Below the pieces are notes generated by a model. The model was not told where the DNA came from, did no database searches, and saw nothing but the letters and a program-made list of their open reading frames with translations. Below are positions 24,893 to 34,457 of a stretch of 64,000 bases of DNA, one piece after another (within the stretch, counting starts at the first letter, position 1; the number at the start of each line of letters is the position of its first letter). The position numbers were made by a program, and so were the translations under genes. This DNA comes from Pseudozobellia sp. WGM2 (GTDB lineage Bacteria; Bacteroidota; Bacteroidia; Flavobacteriales; Flavobacteriaceae): positions 248,001-312,000 of the forward strand of contig NZ_JADNYK010000003.1 of the NCBI RefSeq assembly GCF_017810075.1. The letters run 5' to 3'.

Positions 24893-26170
24893 ATGAAACT
24901 CTGGGACAAAGGCTTTAGCACCGATAAAAAAATAGACCATTTCACTGTTGGAAACGACCGTGAACTTGATTTACAATTGGCAAAATACGACGTCATCGCT
25001 TCGCAAGCACATGCCAAAATGCTGGGTAAAATAGGTCTGTTGACCGAGGAAGAAACCTTAGCTCTGGTAAAAGAATTGGATGCCATTGCCGAAACCATTG
25101 AAAACGGCGAGTTCGTAATTGAGGATTCTTTTGAGGACATGCATTCGAAAATCGAGTATGTACTCACTGAAAAACTTGGCGACACCGGAAAAAAAATACA
25201 CACTGCACGGTCTAGAAACGATCAAGTTTTGGTGGCCATGCACCTATATTTGAAAAACGAACTCTCAGAAATAAAATCAGGCACCAAGGAACTGTTTGAT
25301 TTGCTTTTGGAACTTGCTGAAAAGCACAAAGACGTTTTGCTTCCTGGGTATACGCACTTGCAAATTGCAATGCCATCTTCTTTCGGCTTGTGGCTGTCTG
25401 CTTATGCAGAAAGTCTTATTGATGATTTGTATTTTGTTGATGCCGCTTATAAGGTAGCAGACCAAAATCCGTTGGGAAGTGCTGCAGGGTACGGAAGCTC
25501 CTTTCCTATAGACCGTAGTTTTACGACTAAAGAAATGGGTTTTGAGACTTTAAAATATAACGTTGTTGCCGCTCAAATGGGCCGTGGAAAAGTGGAAAAA
25601 GCAACTGCTTTTGGTATGGCGAACATTGCCGCTACCCTATCAAAACTGGCTATGGACATCTGTTTGTACATGAGTCAAAATTTCAACTTCTTGTCTTTTC
25701 CAGATGAGTTGACAACCGGTAGTAGTATTATGCCGCACAAGAAAAACCCTGATGTTTTTGAATTGGTACGTGGTAAATGCAACAAGCTTCAGAGTATTCC
25801 CAATCAGTTGACTTTGGTTATCAATAACTTACCAAGTGGTTACCACCGTGATTTGCAATTGGCGAAAGAAATCATTGTTCCCGCCATTCAGGATATGAAG
25901 GCGTGTATTGAAATTCTAACCTTTAGTCTTAAGGAAATGCAAGTAAACAAAGGCATTCTGGAAGACCCAAAATACGACTATCTCTTTAGCGTCGATACGT
26001 TAAACGAATTGGTACAGAGTGGACTGCCTTTTAGAGATGCCTATAAAAAAATGGGGCAAGAAATTCAAGAAGGCACCTTTACACCAAAGCGAGATATTCA
26101 CCACACGCACGAAGGTAGTTTAGGTAATTTATGTTTGAAGGAGATTAAAGGGAAGATGGACAAGATTTAA
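24893..26170 (+). CDS. argH: Argininosuccinate lyase
   Basis: A 425-residue enzyme splitting argininosuccinate into arginine and fumarate. The fumarase/lyase superfamily signature SSIMPHKKNPD lies near residue 280, with DMHSKIE and HTARSRNDQV in the first third and PGYTHLQ (near 150) as expected. Slightly shorter than the common 455-470 residues. It is the last arginine gene; a 61-nt gap with a palindrome separates it from argE, and an M1 peptidase gene follows 27 nt downstream. Confidence 0.96.
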   Translation: MKLWDKGFSTDKKIDHFTVGNDRELDLQLAKYDVIASQAHAKMLGKIGLLTEEETLALVKELDAIAETIENGEFVIEDSFEDMHSKIEYVLTEKLGDTGKKIHTARSRNDQVLVAMHLYLKNELSEIKSGTKELFDLLLELAEKHKDVLLPGYTHLQIAMPSSFGLWLSAYAESLIDDLYFVDAAYKVADQNPLGSAAGYGSSFPIDRSFTTKEMGFETLKYNVVAAQMGRGKVEKATAFGMANIAATLSKLAMDICLYMSQNFNFLSFPDELTTGSSIMPHKKNPDVFELVRGKCNKLQSIPNQLTLVINNLPSGYHRDLQLAKEIIVPAIQDMKACIEILTFSLKEMQVNKGILEDPKYDYLFSVDTLNELVQSGLPFRDAYKKMGQEIQEGTFTPKRDIHHTHEGSLGNLCLKEIKGKMDKI

Positions 26171-26197
26171 TATTTTAGCAACAATCGAATAGCATTT

Positions 26198-27799
26198 ATG
26201 AGTAGACCAAAACAGTTTCCCGCCCCTTCCTTATTTGTATTACTATTTTGGTCTACGCTTAATCTACAGGCACAAGACACCTATCAAAGAAACACTTCTG
26301 CCGATGTTCAGGGCTATATATTCGGGCTCACTCTAAATGACGAATCGAACCAAATTAAAGGTGAGGCTGAAATTACTGTTGATTTCAAAAATGAAGTGAA
26401 TCCTTTTGCGTTGGATTTGGTGGCGAAATCGGATACATACGGTATGCAGGTAACCCAAATTTTTGAAGGCGATAAGATTGCGAATTATTCTTTTGAGCAG
26501 AACAAGATCAACATCGTTCCTACTTCCTCCGAAGAAAAAACAAGAACGTATAAAGTAATTTACGAAGGTATTCCAAAAAGGGGACTTGTCATTGATACCA
26601 CTAAATTTGGGCAACGTTCTTTCTTTGGTGACAACTGGCCCAATTTGGCACGACACTGGCTTCCGTCAGTTGACCATCCATCGGACAAAGCTACTATTGA
26701 GTTTAGGATTACTGCTCCCGACCATTACGATGTTGTAGCTACCGGAGAAAAAATCGAGGAAAGCAATCTGGGTAACGGATTAAAATTGACTACCTACAAA
26801 GAACCAGCCCCTGTTGCCATGAAGGTCGTAACCATTGGCGTTACAAAATTTGCCAGTACCCTTCTGGACGAGGTTTATGACATTCCCGTTTCGGCCTGGG
26901 TCTACCCTGAAAATAGACTTGATGGTTTTTCCGATTATGGTGTAGCTACCAAAGTATTGAAATATTTCATTGATAACATTGGTCCGTATTCGTATGCAAA
27001 GCTGGCCAACATGCAGGCCAAGACCCAATGGGGTGGTCTGGAAAATGCGGGTACCATTGCCTATTTTGAAAATTCCGTTACCGGAAAAAACGAAGTGGAA
27101 GGACTCATTGCCCACGAAATAGCCCACCAATGGTTTGGTAATTCTGCCAGTGAAAACGACTGGAACCATGTTTGGCTCAGTGAAGGTTTCGCCACCTACT
27201 TCGCTATTTTATATCAAGAAAGTGTTTACGGCAATGAAAAAAGAAAGGAAGAGTTAGAATTGGACCGCAAGCAGATTATCGACTATTATCAAAAGAACCC
27301 ATCACCCATTGTAGACCCTTCCATTACTGACCCAATGAAGGTTTTAAGTATAAACACCTACCAAAAAGGAGGTTGGGTATTGAATATGCTGCGCCATAAG
27401 TTGGGTGATGAGATTTTTAGGAAAGGTATTAAGGCCTATTACAAGGCTTTTCGAAACTCGAATGCAATGTCAGCCGATATTCAAAACATAATGGAAGAGA
27501 CATCCGGTGAGGACTTAACAACATTCTTTCAGCAATGGCTATTTGTAAAAGGGCACCCTGAAATTAAGTGGGACTCGAATTACAAAGGGGGTAAATTACA
27601 AATCAACCTCAAGCAACTTCAAGAACACCATGTATTTCAATTTCCGATAGAAATTGGAGTGATAAAGGATGGTAAGACAACTATCTATAAAACAGAAATT
27701 ACTTCCGCCCAAAAAATCCACACTATACAACTTGATTATGAACCGGACGATATTATTCTTGATCCGGAATCTTGGCTATTGTTCGAAGAAGTGCACTAA
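26198..27799 (+). CDS. M1-family metallopeptidase (secreted aminopeptidase)
   Basis: A 533-residue protein with a signal peptide (about 1-25, ending LQAQ). The gluzincin site is complete: HEIAH (306-310), third zinc ligand Glu329 in LSEGFATYF, and GGLENAG (279-285) in place of the GxMEN exopeptidase motif. It is shorter than typical 850-residue M1 enzymes because the C-terminal helical domain is missing. M1 enzymes remove N-terminal residues from peptides; here the expected site is the periplasm. It lies 27 nt after argH on the same strand, perhaps by read-through. Confidence 0.9.
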   Translation: MSRPKQFPAPSLFVLLFWSTLNLQAQDTYQRNTSADVQGYIFGLTLNDESNQIKGEAEITVDFKNEVNPFALDLVAKSDTYGMQVTQIFEGDKIANYSFEQNKINIVPTSSEEKTRTYKVIYEGIPKRGLVIDTTKFGQRSFFGDNWPNLARHWLPSVDHPSDKATIEFRITAPDHYDVVATGEKIEESNLGNGLKLTTYKEPAPVAMKVVTIGVTKFASTLLDEVYDIPVSAWVYPENRLDGFSDYGVATKVLKYFIDNIGPYSYAKLANMQAKTQWGGLENAGTIAYFENSVTGKNEVEGLIAHEIAHQWFGNSASENDWNHVWLSEGFATYFAILYQESVYGNEKRKEELELDRKQIIDYYQKNPSPIVDPSITDPMKVLSINTYQKGGWVLNMLRHKLGDEIFRKGIKAYYKAFRNSNAMSADIQNIMEETSGEDLTTFFQQWLFVKGHPEIKWDSNYKGGKLQINLKQLQEHHVFQFPIEIGVIKDGKTTIYKTEITSAQKIHTIQLDYEPDDIILDPESWLLFEEVH

Positions 27800-27969
27800 A
27801 CTCAATCGCAGTTATTTTCATGTATTTATAAACTCAGATTTTACAATGCTTTAAACTGGCTCTTCAAAATATTTCCTACATTTAGTTTTTCACAACAATA
27901 GTTCACTATTCTTTTCCTCCCCAGAAAATAAAATTTAGAGATTAACAGACTCCATTAAATCTACTTGTT

Positions 27970-29004
27970 ATGAAACTGAAAGTCGCCGAGTACAACATGC
28001 AATGGATGAAATATCTATTCGTGAACGGTCTTCCTATAAACGTTCCACCTCCATTGGATAAACCGGAATCAGATTGGAACGAACAAGAGCGCATTACCGT
28101 TAAAAGTCAACGATTGATATCTATTCTGGCACATTTAGATGCCGATATTATCGCTGTGGTCGAAGGCCCCGATACTTTGGCCAATGGCACTAAAACCGCC
28201 AAGGCCCAATTAGAAGCCTGGATGACCGTCTTTGGCCTAACTTCTCGAAATTATAAGGTGATTCAGGGCTTTACCTCTAGCGGACAACAAGAACTTTGCG
28301 CTATTTATGATGCTGATAAGCTGATCGTAGAACACACCCCTGAAGGCAAAAACAGTTTTAACGAGCCCTTTTTGGCCGATACGCTCGAACAAAGTATAAA
28401 AGAGCAATATAAACACTTTAGACCTCCCGTAGAACTTACGATCAAAAGTAAGGCGAATCAAAAGAAGCTTTTTAAAATGATTATCGCCCATGCCAAATCT
28501 AAAGGTATTTTTGACCATGTAGATTATGCTCGTTACGAGCATCTTTCGAACCTAAACCGTCGAAAACTATATGCCGAGTGCATACATATGCGAGAACGGG
28601 TCGATAAATGGATCAGTGAGGGCGATAAAGTAATTGTTACCGGAGACATCAATGATGGTATGGGTAGCGATTTTTATGAGAATCGTTTTGGCAAAAGTGC
28701 AATCGAAATATTATTGGGCAGTGTTTATGAACCTGATTTAGTACTTAAAAGCGCCTTGGGAAGGCCCAAGTTGGGCAAGTTTGGTTGGTCACCGAGTTCC
28801 AGTTCATTTACCGACACTATTACCAACAACTGGTTCACTGTACTAATCGATCATATTTTGGTCAGTCAAGATATTAAAATAGAAAAAAGTGCGGTACTGA
28901 ACCCCTATTCAGAGCCTCACAAATCCGATTTAGGCCAAGACCTCAAAGATGCCCTTAAAAAGGCTTCTGACCATTTTCCGGTGTGCGTAGAAATTGATGT
29001 TTAA
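27970..29004 (+). CDS. Endonuclease/exonuclease/phosphatase-fold protein
   Basis: A 344-residue protein with the core of the EEP superfamily: KVAEYNMQWM (4-13), ADIIAVVEGPDT with Glu65, VTGDINDGMGSDF near residue 224, and the C-terminal DHFPVCVEI (catalytic His, near 335). Members hydrolyse phosphodiesters in DNA, RNA or lipids, or phosphomonoesters. I see no signal peptide, so it is presumably cytosolic. No DNA-repair genes adjoin it, and sub-family is undetermined. A hairpin terminator follows. Confidence 0.83.
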   Translation: MKLKVAEYNMQWMKYLFVNGLPINVPPPLDKPESDWNEQERITVKSQRLISILAHLDADIIAVVEGPDTLANGTKTAKAQLEAWMTVFGLTSRNYKVIQGFTSSGQQELCAIYDADKLIVEHTPEGKNSFNEPFLADTLEQSIKEQYKHFRPPVELTIKSKANQKKLFKMIIAHAKSKGIFDHVDYARYEHLSNLNRRKLYAECIHMRERVDKWISEGDKVIVTGDINDGMGSDFYENRFGKSAIEILLGSVYEPDLVLKSALGRPKLGKFGWSPSSSSFTDTITNNWFTVLIDHILVSQDIKIEKSAVLNPYSEPHKSDLGQDLKDALKKASDHFPVCVEIDV

Positions 29005-29030
29005 AATTTTCGTCAAGAGGATACATATTT

Positions 29031-29072
29031 AAGACAAACGTTTCTTTTTTTTTAACATTTGTCTTCATTTTT
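29031..29072 (+). terminator. Rho-independent-like terminator after the EEP gene
   Basis: AAGACAAACGTT (29031-29042) and AACATTTGTCTT (29054-29065) pair over 12 positions with one mismatch. The loop is T-rich, and a run of six T (29067-29072) follows the stem by 1-2 nt. It lies 27 nt after the stop codon. Confidence 0.65.
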
Positions 29073-29137
29073 TATTGGTCACACCATGATTATCAATCAC
29101 TTTACAACATAAATTTCAAGAAAGAAGGGTACTCGCT

Positions 29138-29145
29138 TACATTTG
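29138..29145 (+). promoter_or_regulatory. Candidate -7 box upstream of the metzincin-like lipoprotein
   Basis: TACATTTG matches TAnnTTTG and lies 50 nt before the ATG at 29196. No TTG sits 17-23 nt upstream, so only half the signature is present. Confidence 0.4.
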
Positions 29146-29195
29146 GTACTATAGTATTTTCAACCTAAATATTAGCATCCCAATCTTTCTTACGC

Positions 29196-30293
29196 ATGAA
29201 AAAACTTATTGTTCCCGCCCTAATTTTACTAATTGCAAGCTGTAGTAAAGACGCCGAAGAAATTCTAAAAAAGGATACGTTTACCGAAACTCCTTCTGAA
29301 CCCACGAACGACGAAAATGAAGAAGAGGAGATGCAGGATGAAGATGGGCAAGAAGAACAGTCAACAGAAAACTCATCGAACAAAGCCCCGGTATTAACTC
29401 TAAAAACTTATTTGATAAACGAGCATTCAGCTCCACAGACCTTTATTGGTTTTATAGAGGCCAATGATGAAGATGGTGACGAAATCACCTATTCCATAGT
29501 ATCTGATACTGATATTATAATCGATGAAACGACCGGCGAACTTCAAGTTGGGCCGAACCTTCATTTAGATTATGAAACCATTAATAATTTAGAGTTTACC
29601 ATTGCTGCTTTTGATGGGGAAACGATAACTGAGGAAGACTACAATCTAATTATAGAAGACATTGACGAAACTACGCTATTAACTGATGATGAAGAAAAGC
29701 TTATTACCTATTTTCAACATTTAGTGTATTGGAAGGGAGATGCCAACACCCAAGTTGAGCATAATCAAAAATGGAAATCTTCTATGAAGATTCACTTAGA
29801 CGGCACTATTTCTAATGAGTTTTCTACAACCGTAGACGAAGTACTACAAGAGTACAATACTATTTTCAACGATAGTTTCAATATTGTTACAGTAGAAAAC
29901 GAAGGTCAAGCCAATACCTCGCTCTTTTACGGTACCGAAGCCGAATTGGAAGGTGTTTGGCCAGACATGTACGATATTGTTGAGGGTGGCGGGTATAGTG
30001 GCTATGCCATAACACCTTCGTTATCAAGTGAGCTTAACAATTCTAGAATCTGGATATCTAACCCAGCAGCTGTTCTTTTAAAGCACGAACTAGGTCATGC
30101 CTTGGGCTTTGGCCACTCTAATAAATGTGAAGAAGAAAACAGTTTTTTGTGCTCACAAATTAGTACTGACAATGATTTTCTACCCATTGAAAAAGATATT
30201 ATCCGCTATGCTTACCACTTAGGTGTAGATGAGGGTCAAAGCGAAACCGAAATTGAAAAAGTTTTGGCCGACTTAATAGTGAATGAAAGATAG
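29196..30293 (+). CDS. Metzincin-like zinc protease lipoprotein with cadherin-like domain
   Basis: A 365-residue lipoprotein (LLIASC, Cys16). Residues about 25-62 are a strongly acidic linker. Residues 63-155 form a cadherin-like domain (KAPVLTLKTYLINEHS, then EANDEDGDEITYSIV and the closing DYNLIIEDID). The C-terminal part holds HELGHALGFGH (297-307), the extended HExxHxxGxxH zinc site of metzincin proteases. Length and layout suggest a surface-anchored protease of modest size. It has a promoter-like box upstream and is followed 66 nt later by the giant LRR protein. Substrate unknown. Confidence 0.8.
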   Translation: MKKLIVPALILLIASCSKDAEEILKKDTFTETPSEPTNDENEEEEMQDEDGQEEQSTENSSNKAPVLTLKTYLINEHSAPQTFIGFIEANDEDGDEITYSIVSDTDIIIDETTGELQVGPNLHLDYETINNLEFTIAAFDGETITEEDYNLIIEDIDETTLLTDDEEKLITYFQHLVYWKGDANTQVEHNQKWKSSMKIHLDGTISNEFSTTVDEVLQEYNTIFNDSFNIVTVENEGQANTSLFYGTEAELEGVWPDMYDIVEGGGYSGYAITPSLSSELNNSRIWISNPAAVLLKHELGHALGFGHSNKCEEENSFLCSQISTDNDFLPIEKDIIRYAYHLGVDEGQSETEIEKVLADLIVNER

Positions 30294-30359
30294 TATTCTT
30301 CTGATATAATCTTTTTAAGAATGTTGTCTTATTTCGTATTTCCCTTTAAACATACAATC

Positions 30360-33300
30360 ATGATCAAGAGCCTGATTTATCTTGTCTTTTTCCTTTTCGG
30401 AATTTCTTTAGTAGCCCAAACGACACCAATACCTGATGCGAATTTTGAGCAATTTCTTGTTGATCAAGGTATCGACACTAACGGGGTCAATGGAAATATT
30501 CTAAATGCAGATGCACAGGCGGTAACGGTTTTAAATGTAACCAGAAACGATATTACCGATTTTACGGGGTTACAAGCCTTTGTGAATATTGTCTCTTTGA
30601 ATTTAGGCACTAACAAATTCGCAACTCTACCATTATCTACCCTGACCGACCTAGAAGAATTAGTTTTTGACGATAACGATGTCTTAGCATCACTTGATTT
30701 TTCAAACAATCTTAATCTAAGAATATTACATATGCGATCTACGGGTAGTGGCACCTTCGGTCCTATCACTTCAATAAATTTAGAGAACAATCTGCTGTTG
30801 GAAGAATTTGTTGAGTATGCCAATGGTAATATTACGGAGTTGAGGTTGCCCCAATCAGGAAATTTAAGAGATTTAAACATCAGTGCCAGAAACGTAGATC
30901 CTATTGATCTTACAAACCAAAATGGTTTAGAAAACTTAACCTTAGGCCAAACAAATATTGGTGCAACCGTAATTTTGCCTACCGAAAAAACTGTTCTAAA
31001 AAGTTTAACCACTCTAAATAGAAGTTTATCAAACGTTCCATTAGATGGTTTCATTAACCTTGAAACAATTCGTCTTCAAAACTCTTATGTTGAGACTCTT
31101 GAGCTACCGAACAGTCCAAAACTGAATTATATTAGAATTCTGAACCATAAATTACCTGCAGTATTTTCATTCGCCAATGCCAGTAATTTAGAAATGCTAG
31201 AAGTAACTGGGAATTATTTGAACACCCCTTTTGAAGTAGATTTAAACTCCAACCCACTTTTAACATCTTTAAATCTATCGAATAACAAAATGGTTAATTT
31301 AGATATTACCCAGAATACACTGTTAGAAAATGTCAATATCAACACTAATGAACTGCCTACAATCGATTTAAGTCAGAATGTTCTACTTGAAGACCTCAAT
31401 GCATCTAAAAACAAAATTACAACCTTAGACTTGTCACAAAATGTGGCACTAGAAAATCTCAATTTGAACACAAACGAACTTCCGACAATAGATCTAGCCG
31501 CGAATATAGAACTCAAGAACCTGAATTTGGGAACAAACCAAATTCCTACGCTTGATATTACCCCAAATATTAAAATTAACAACCTTAGTATAGACAATAA
31601 CCTTTTCACTACAACTGGCCTAGATTTAACTCAAAACGTAGATTTGAGAAGTTTGAATGCTGAAAGAAATCAAATAGAGTCTTTAGACCTTACCCAAAAC
31701 CTTGACCTCAGTACAATTATTTTGAATTATAATCTTTTTCCTGGTACAGCTATTTTAGATCAATTTTATACAATCCGTGCTGGTGATGACGGAATTCGTT
31801 CTGGCAAACTAGAAGTAAGCCATAACCTTTTAACGGGCAACATTCCTGACTTTACTGAACTTATGCATCTCGGATCTGACAATAACGTTTGGACAAGATA
31901 TTTTGAACTTACCATTGACAATAATTATTTTGAGTTTGGTGATATAGAAGGTGAACATCAAAATTTAGTTGAAATGTTGACCACACTGGGTAGCTTCAAT
32001 ATTCCAGTTATGAGACAATATGAATATGCCCCTCAAGCCAAGGTCAATGCAGTCGAAAACCCGACGCCTAATGCCGGAGAGAGTATTACATTGACTACGA
32101 ATGTACGAGGCGCAGAAAATCATTATCAATGGTTTAAAGATGGTGTTCCGATTCCAGATGCAACCGATTCACCAGAATACACGATTACCGATTTAAACAC
32201 TTGTGACGACGGCGTTTATCATTCAGAAATTACAAGTGATTTAGTGCCTTTTGAAAACAGCAGTCCTCCCGGAACAAATGGCAAAAACCTACTTTTGGTC
32301 AGAAACGATATTACTTTAGCTGTAAACGCTACAAAAGCATGTGTTACTCTTGCCAACCCTGTAAACGGTGCATCTAACGTACCTATTAGCACTGGAATTG
32401 AATGGAACGAAAATCTGGGAGCCTGCGGGTATAAAATTAGCGTGGGCACATCAAGTGGAGCTACAGATATAGTCAATAACGAAGATGTAGGAGAGGTAAC
32501 GGTATATAATTTTGCAACTGACCTACCCCCTAATCAAGAGATTTTTGTCACCATTACACCGTATTTTGATGATGGTGATTTTGCCGGATGTACCGAAGAA
32601 TCTTTTAATACAAATGCATCTTCTGTAGCGCCCGATTGCACCTTGCTAAACACACCTAGTGATGGTGCCACCGGTATTCCGACAGATATTCCGAGTATAT
32701 CATGGAATCCGGCCAATGGTGCCGACACCTACCAAGTCAGTATTTCAAGTACTAGCGGAAACAATGATATGGCGCTAACCGATGTAGGCAATATACTCAC
32801 TTATTCATTTTCATCCGATTTTGTTGAAGATGATGTAGTGACCGTAACAATTGTTCCGAAAAACAGCGTTGGAGATGCAATAGGTCCTTGTACTTCGGAA
32901 AGTTTCACGGTAGGTTCTGCCGAGCCGTCAGTTCCGAACAGTTGCACCGATTTGGTAAGTCCGTTAGCCGGTGCAACAAATGTTGCCGTTGATAAAGGTA
33001 GTATTTCTTGGAATTCAGTTTATGCGGCAACTGGGTATAAAGTTTCCATAAATGGTAGTATAAGTACCGTAAACAATATCACCGATCAAGATGTTGCCAC
33101 GACAATGGTTACTCTTGCCGGTGATTTCGCAAATGAAGAAACTGTTTCCGTAACAATTATACCTTTTAATGACCAAGGTAATGCAGCTGGTTGCACGACC
33201 CAAAGTTTTACCATCGCAAGTGCTGCACCTCAACCACCACTCTGTACAAGTCTGGCTAGTCCGGCTAATAACGACGCCAATGTCCCAACAGACATTTCAA

Positions 33301-34451
33301 ACATCACTTGGAACAGCGCTGCAAATGCAACAGGATACAAATTGGCTATTTCATCCACCAGTGGTAACAACGATATGGCACTTACAGATATCGGTAATAT
33401 GCTCACACATACCTTTGCTGCGCCTTTTCAAAATGATGATGTAGTTACCGTTACCCTAATTCCGTATAACGGAGCTGGTGACGCAACCGGACCTTGTTCT
33501 TCGGAGAGTTTTACTATCGAAAGTGCTGTACCTCAACCGCCATTGTGTACAAGTTTAGCTAGTCCGGCAAACAACGATACCATTATAGCTACGGACATTT
33601 CAAGTATTACTTGGAACAGCGCTGCAAATGCGACAGGTTACAAATTGGCTATTTCTACCACGAGTGGAAATAACGATATGGCACTAACCGATATCGGTAA
33701 TAAACTATCGCATAGCTTTGCTACACCTTTTCAAAATGATGATGTAGTCACGGTAACTCTAATACCATACAACGGTGCTGGCGATGCTACAGGGCCTTGT
33801 GCTCCTGAAAGTTTTACTATTCAGTCTATTCAAGTTTCACCTAACTGTGCAACTTTGATATCACCGATAAATGAAGGCACTAATATCCCCATAGACACCA
33901 ATATAGATTGGAATGAAGTAAATGGGGCGGTCGGTTATTATCTAACGGTTGGAACTACTTCAGGAGGCAATGAAATTCTAGATTATGAAGATGTCGGAAT
34001 GTTAACTTCTTATAATCTACCTACAGAACTACCTCATGGAACCTTAATTTATTTAAATATAACTCCCTACGATTCATCAGGAAATATTACCGGTTGTGAA
34101 GAACAGACCTTTACAACTATGGTTGAAACGGAAGAACCGGAAGAGCCAGTTGCCGAATACGAAACCAAGTATGGAATCTCACCCAATGGTGATGGTACAA
34201 ACGACTATTGGCATATTGAGAATATAGAATACTACCCCAATAATACAGTAACCATTTATAACCGATGGGGCGATATGGTCTTTCAAGTTGAAAACTATAA
34301 CAATGTATCCAATGTGTTTTCGGGCATAGCAAATATGCGAACTAAATTAGGTGCCGACCAATTACCGAGCGGCACGTACTTCTTCAATATTCAAATTGAA
34401 GGTGCAACCATATTAAGTAAAACACAAGGTTACCTTGTATTAAAGCGATAA
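30360..34451 (+). CDS. Giant leucine-rich-repeat surface protein with T9SS type B sorting domain
   Basis: A 1363-residue secreted protein. I chose the ATG at 30360 because it begins a good signal peptide (ending SLVAQ); the open frame extends 39 nt upstream. Residues about 45-470 contain leucine-rich repeats of about 21 residues (NxLPTIDLSQNVLLEDLNAS type). A short Ig-like segment follows (HYQWFKDGVPIPDATDSPEYTI). Six fibronectin-III-like units of about 100 residues come next, each opening C-x2-L-x2-P and containing SWN. The C-terminal 90 residues (ISPNGDGTNDYW, YNRWGDMVFQ, LPSGTYFFNIQ, LKR) are a gliding-motility-type CTD, the type B sorting signal of the type IX secretion system. It is probably an adhesin. 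Confidence 0.88.
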   Translation: MIKSLIYLVFFLFGISLVAQTTPIPDANFEQFLVDQGIDTNGVNGNILNADAQAVTVLNVTRNDITDFTGLQAFVNIVSLNLGTNKFATLPLSTLTDLEELVFDDNDVLASLDFSNNLNLRILHMRSTGSGTFGPITSINLENNLLLEEFVEYANGNITELRLPQSGNLRDLNISARNVDPIDLTNQNGLENLTLGQTNIGATVILPTEKTVLKSLTTLNRSLSNVPLDGFINLETIRLQNSYVETLELPNSPKLNYIRILNHKLPAVFSFANASNLEMLEVTGNYLNTPFEVDLNSNPLLTSLNLSNNKMVNLDITQNTLLENVNINTNELPTIDLSQNVLLEDLNASKNKITTLDLSQNVALENLNLNTNELPTIDLAANIELKNLNLGTNQIPTLDITPNIKINNLSIDNNLFTTTGLDLTQNVDLRSLNAERNQIESLDLTQNLDLSTIILNYNLFPGTAILDQFYTIRAGDDGIRSGKLEVSHNLLTGNIPDFTELMHLGSDNNVWTRYFELTIDNNYFEFGDIEGEHQNLVEMLTTLGSFNIPVMRQYEYAPQAKVNAVENPTPNAGESITLTTNVRGAENHYQWFKDGVPIPDATDSPEYTITDLNTCDDGVYHSEITSDLVPFENSSPPGTNGKNLLLVRNDITLAVNATKACVTLANPVNGASNVPISTGIEWNENLGACGYKISVGTSSGATDIVNNEDVGEVTVYNFATDLPPNQEIFVTITPYFDDGDFAGCTEESFNTNASSVAPDCTLLNTPSDGATGIPTDIPSISWNPANGADTYQVSISSTSGNNDMALTDVGNILTYSFSSDFVEDDVVTVTIVPKNSVGDAIGPCTSESFTVGSAEPSVPNSCTDLVSPLAGATNVAVDKGSISWNSVYAATGYKVSINGSISTVNNITDQDVATTMVTLAGDFANEETVSVTIIPFNDQGNAAGCTTQSFTIASAAPQPPLCTSLASPANNDANVPTDISNITWNSAANATGYKLAISSTSGNNDMALTDIGNMLTHTFAAPFQNDDVVTVTLIPYNGAGDATGPCSSESFTIESAVPQPPLCTSLASPANNDTIIATDISSITWNSAANATGYKLAISTTSGNNDMALTDIGNKLSHSFATPFQNDDVVTVTLIPYNGAGDATGPCAPESFTIQSIQVSPNCATLISPINEGTNIPIDTNIDWNEVNGAVGYYLTVGTTSGGNEILDYEDVGMLTSYNLPTELPHGTLIYLNITPYDSSGNITGCEEQTFTTMVETEEPEEPVAEYETKYGISPNGDGTNDYWHIENIEYYPNNTVTIYNRWGDMVFQVENYNNVSNVFSGIANMRTKLGADQLPSGTYFFNIQIEGATILSKTQGYLVLKR
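33228..33833 (+). repeat. Two near-identical 303-bp tandem units within the LRR protein gene
   Basis: Unit starts at 33228 (CCTCAACCACCACTCTGTAC) and 33531 (CCTCAACCGCCATTGTGTAC), exactly 303 bp or 101 codons apart. The encoded units differ at about a dozen residues only, against much larger divergence from the other four units of the series (opening near 32337, 32634, 32940 and 33842). This indicates recent duplication in frame. Confidence 0.8.
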
Positions 34452-34457
34452 GACGGC

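Noticed and set aside
32337-34123. CRISPR-like or satellite repeat
   Set aside because: The roughly 300-bp units are coding, in frame, and translate to fibronectin-III-like domains.
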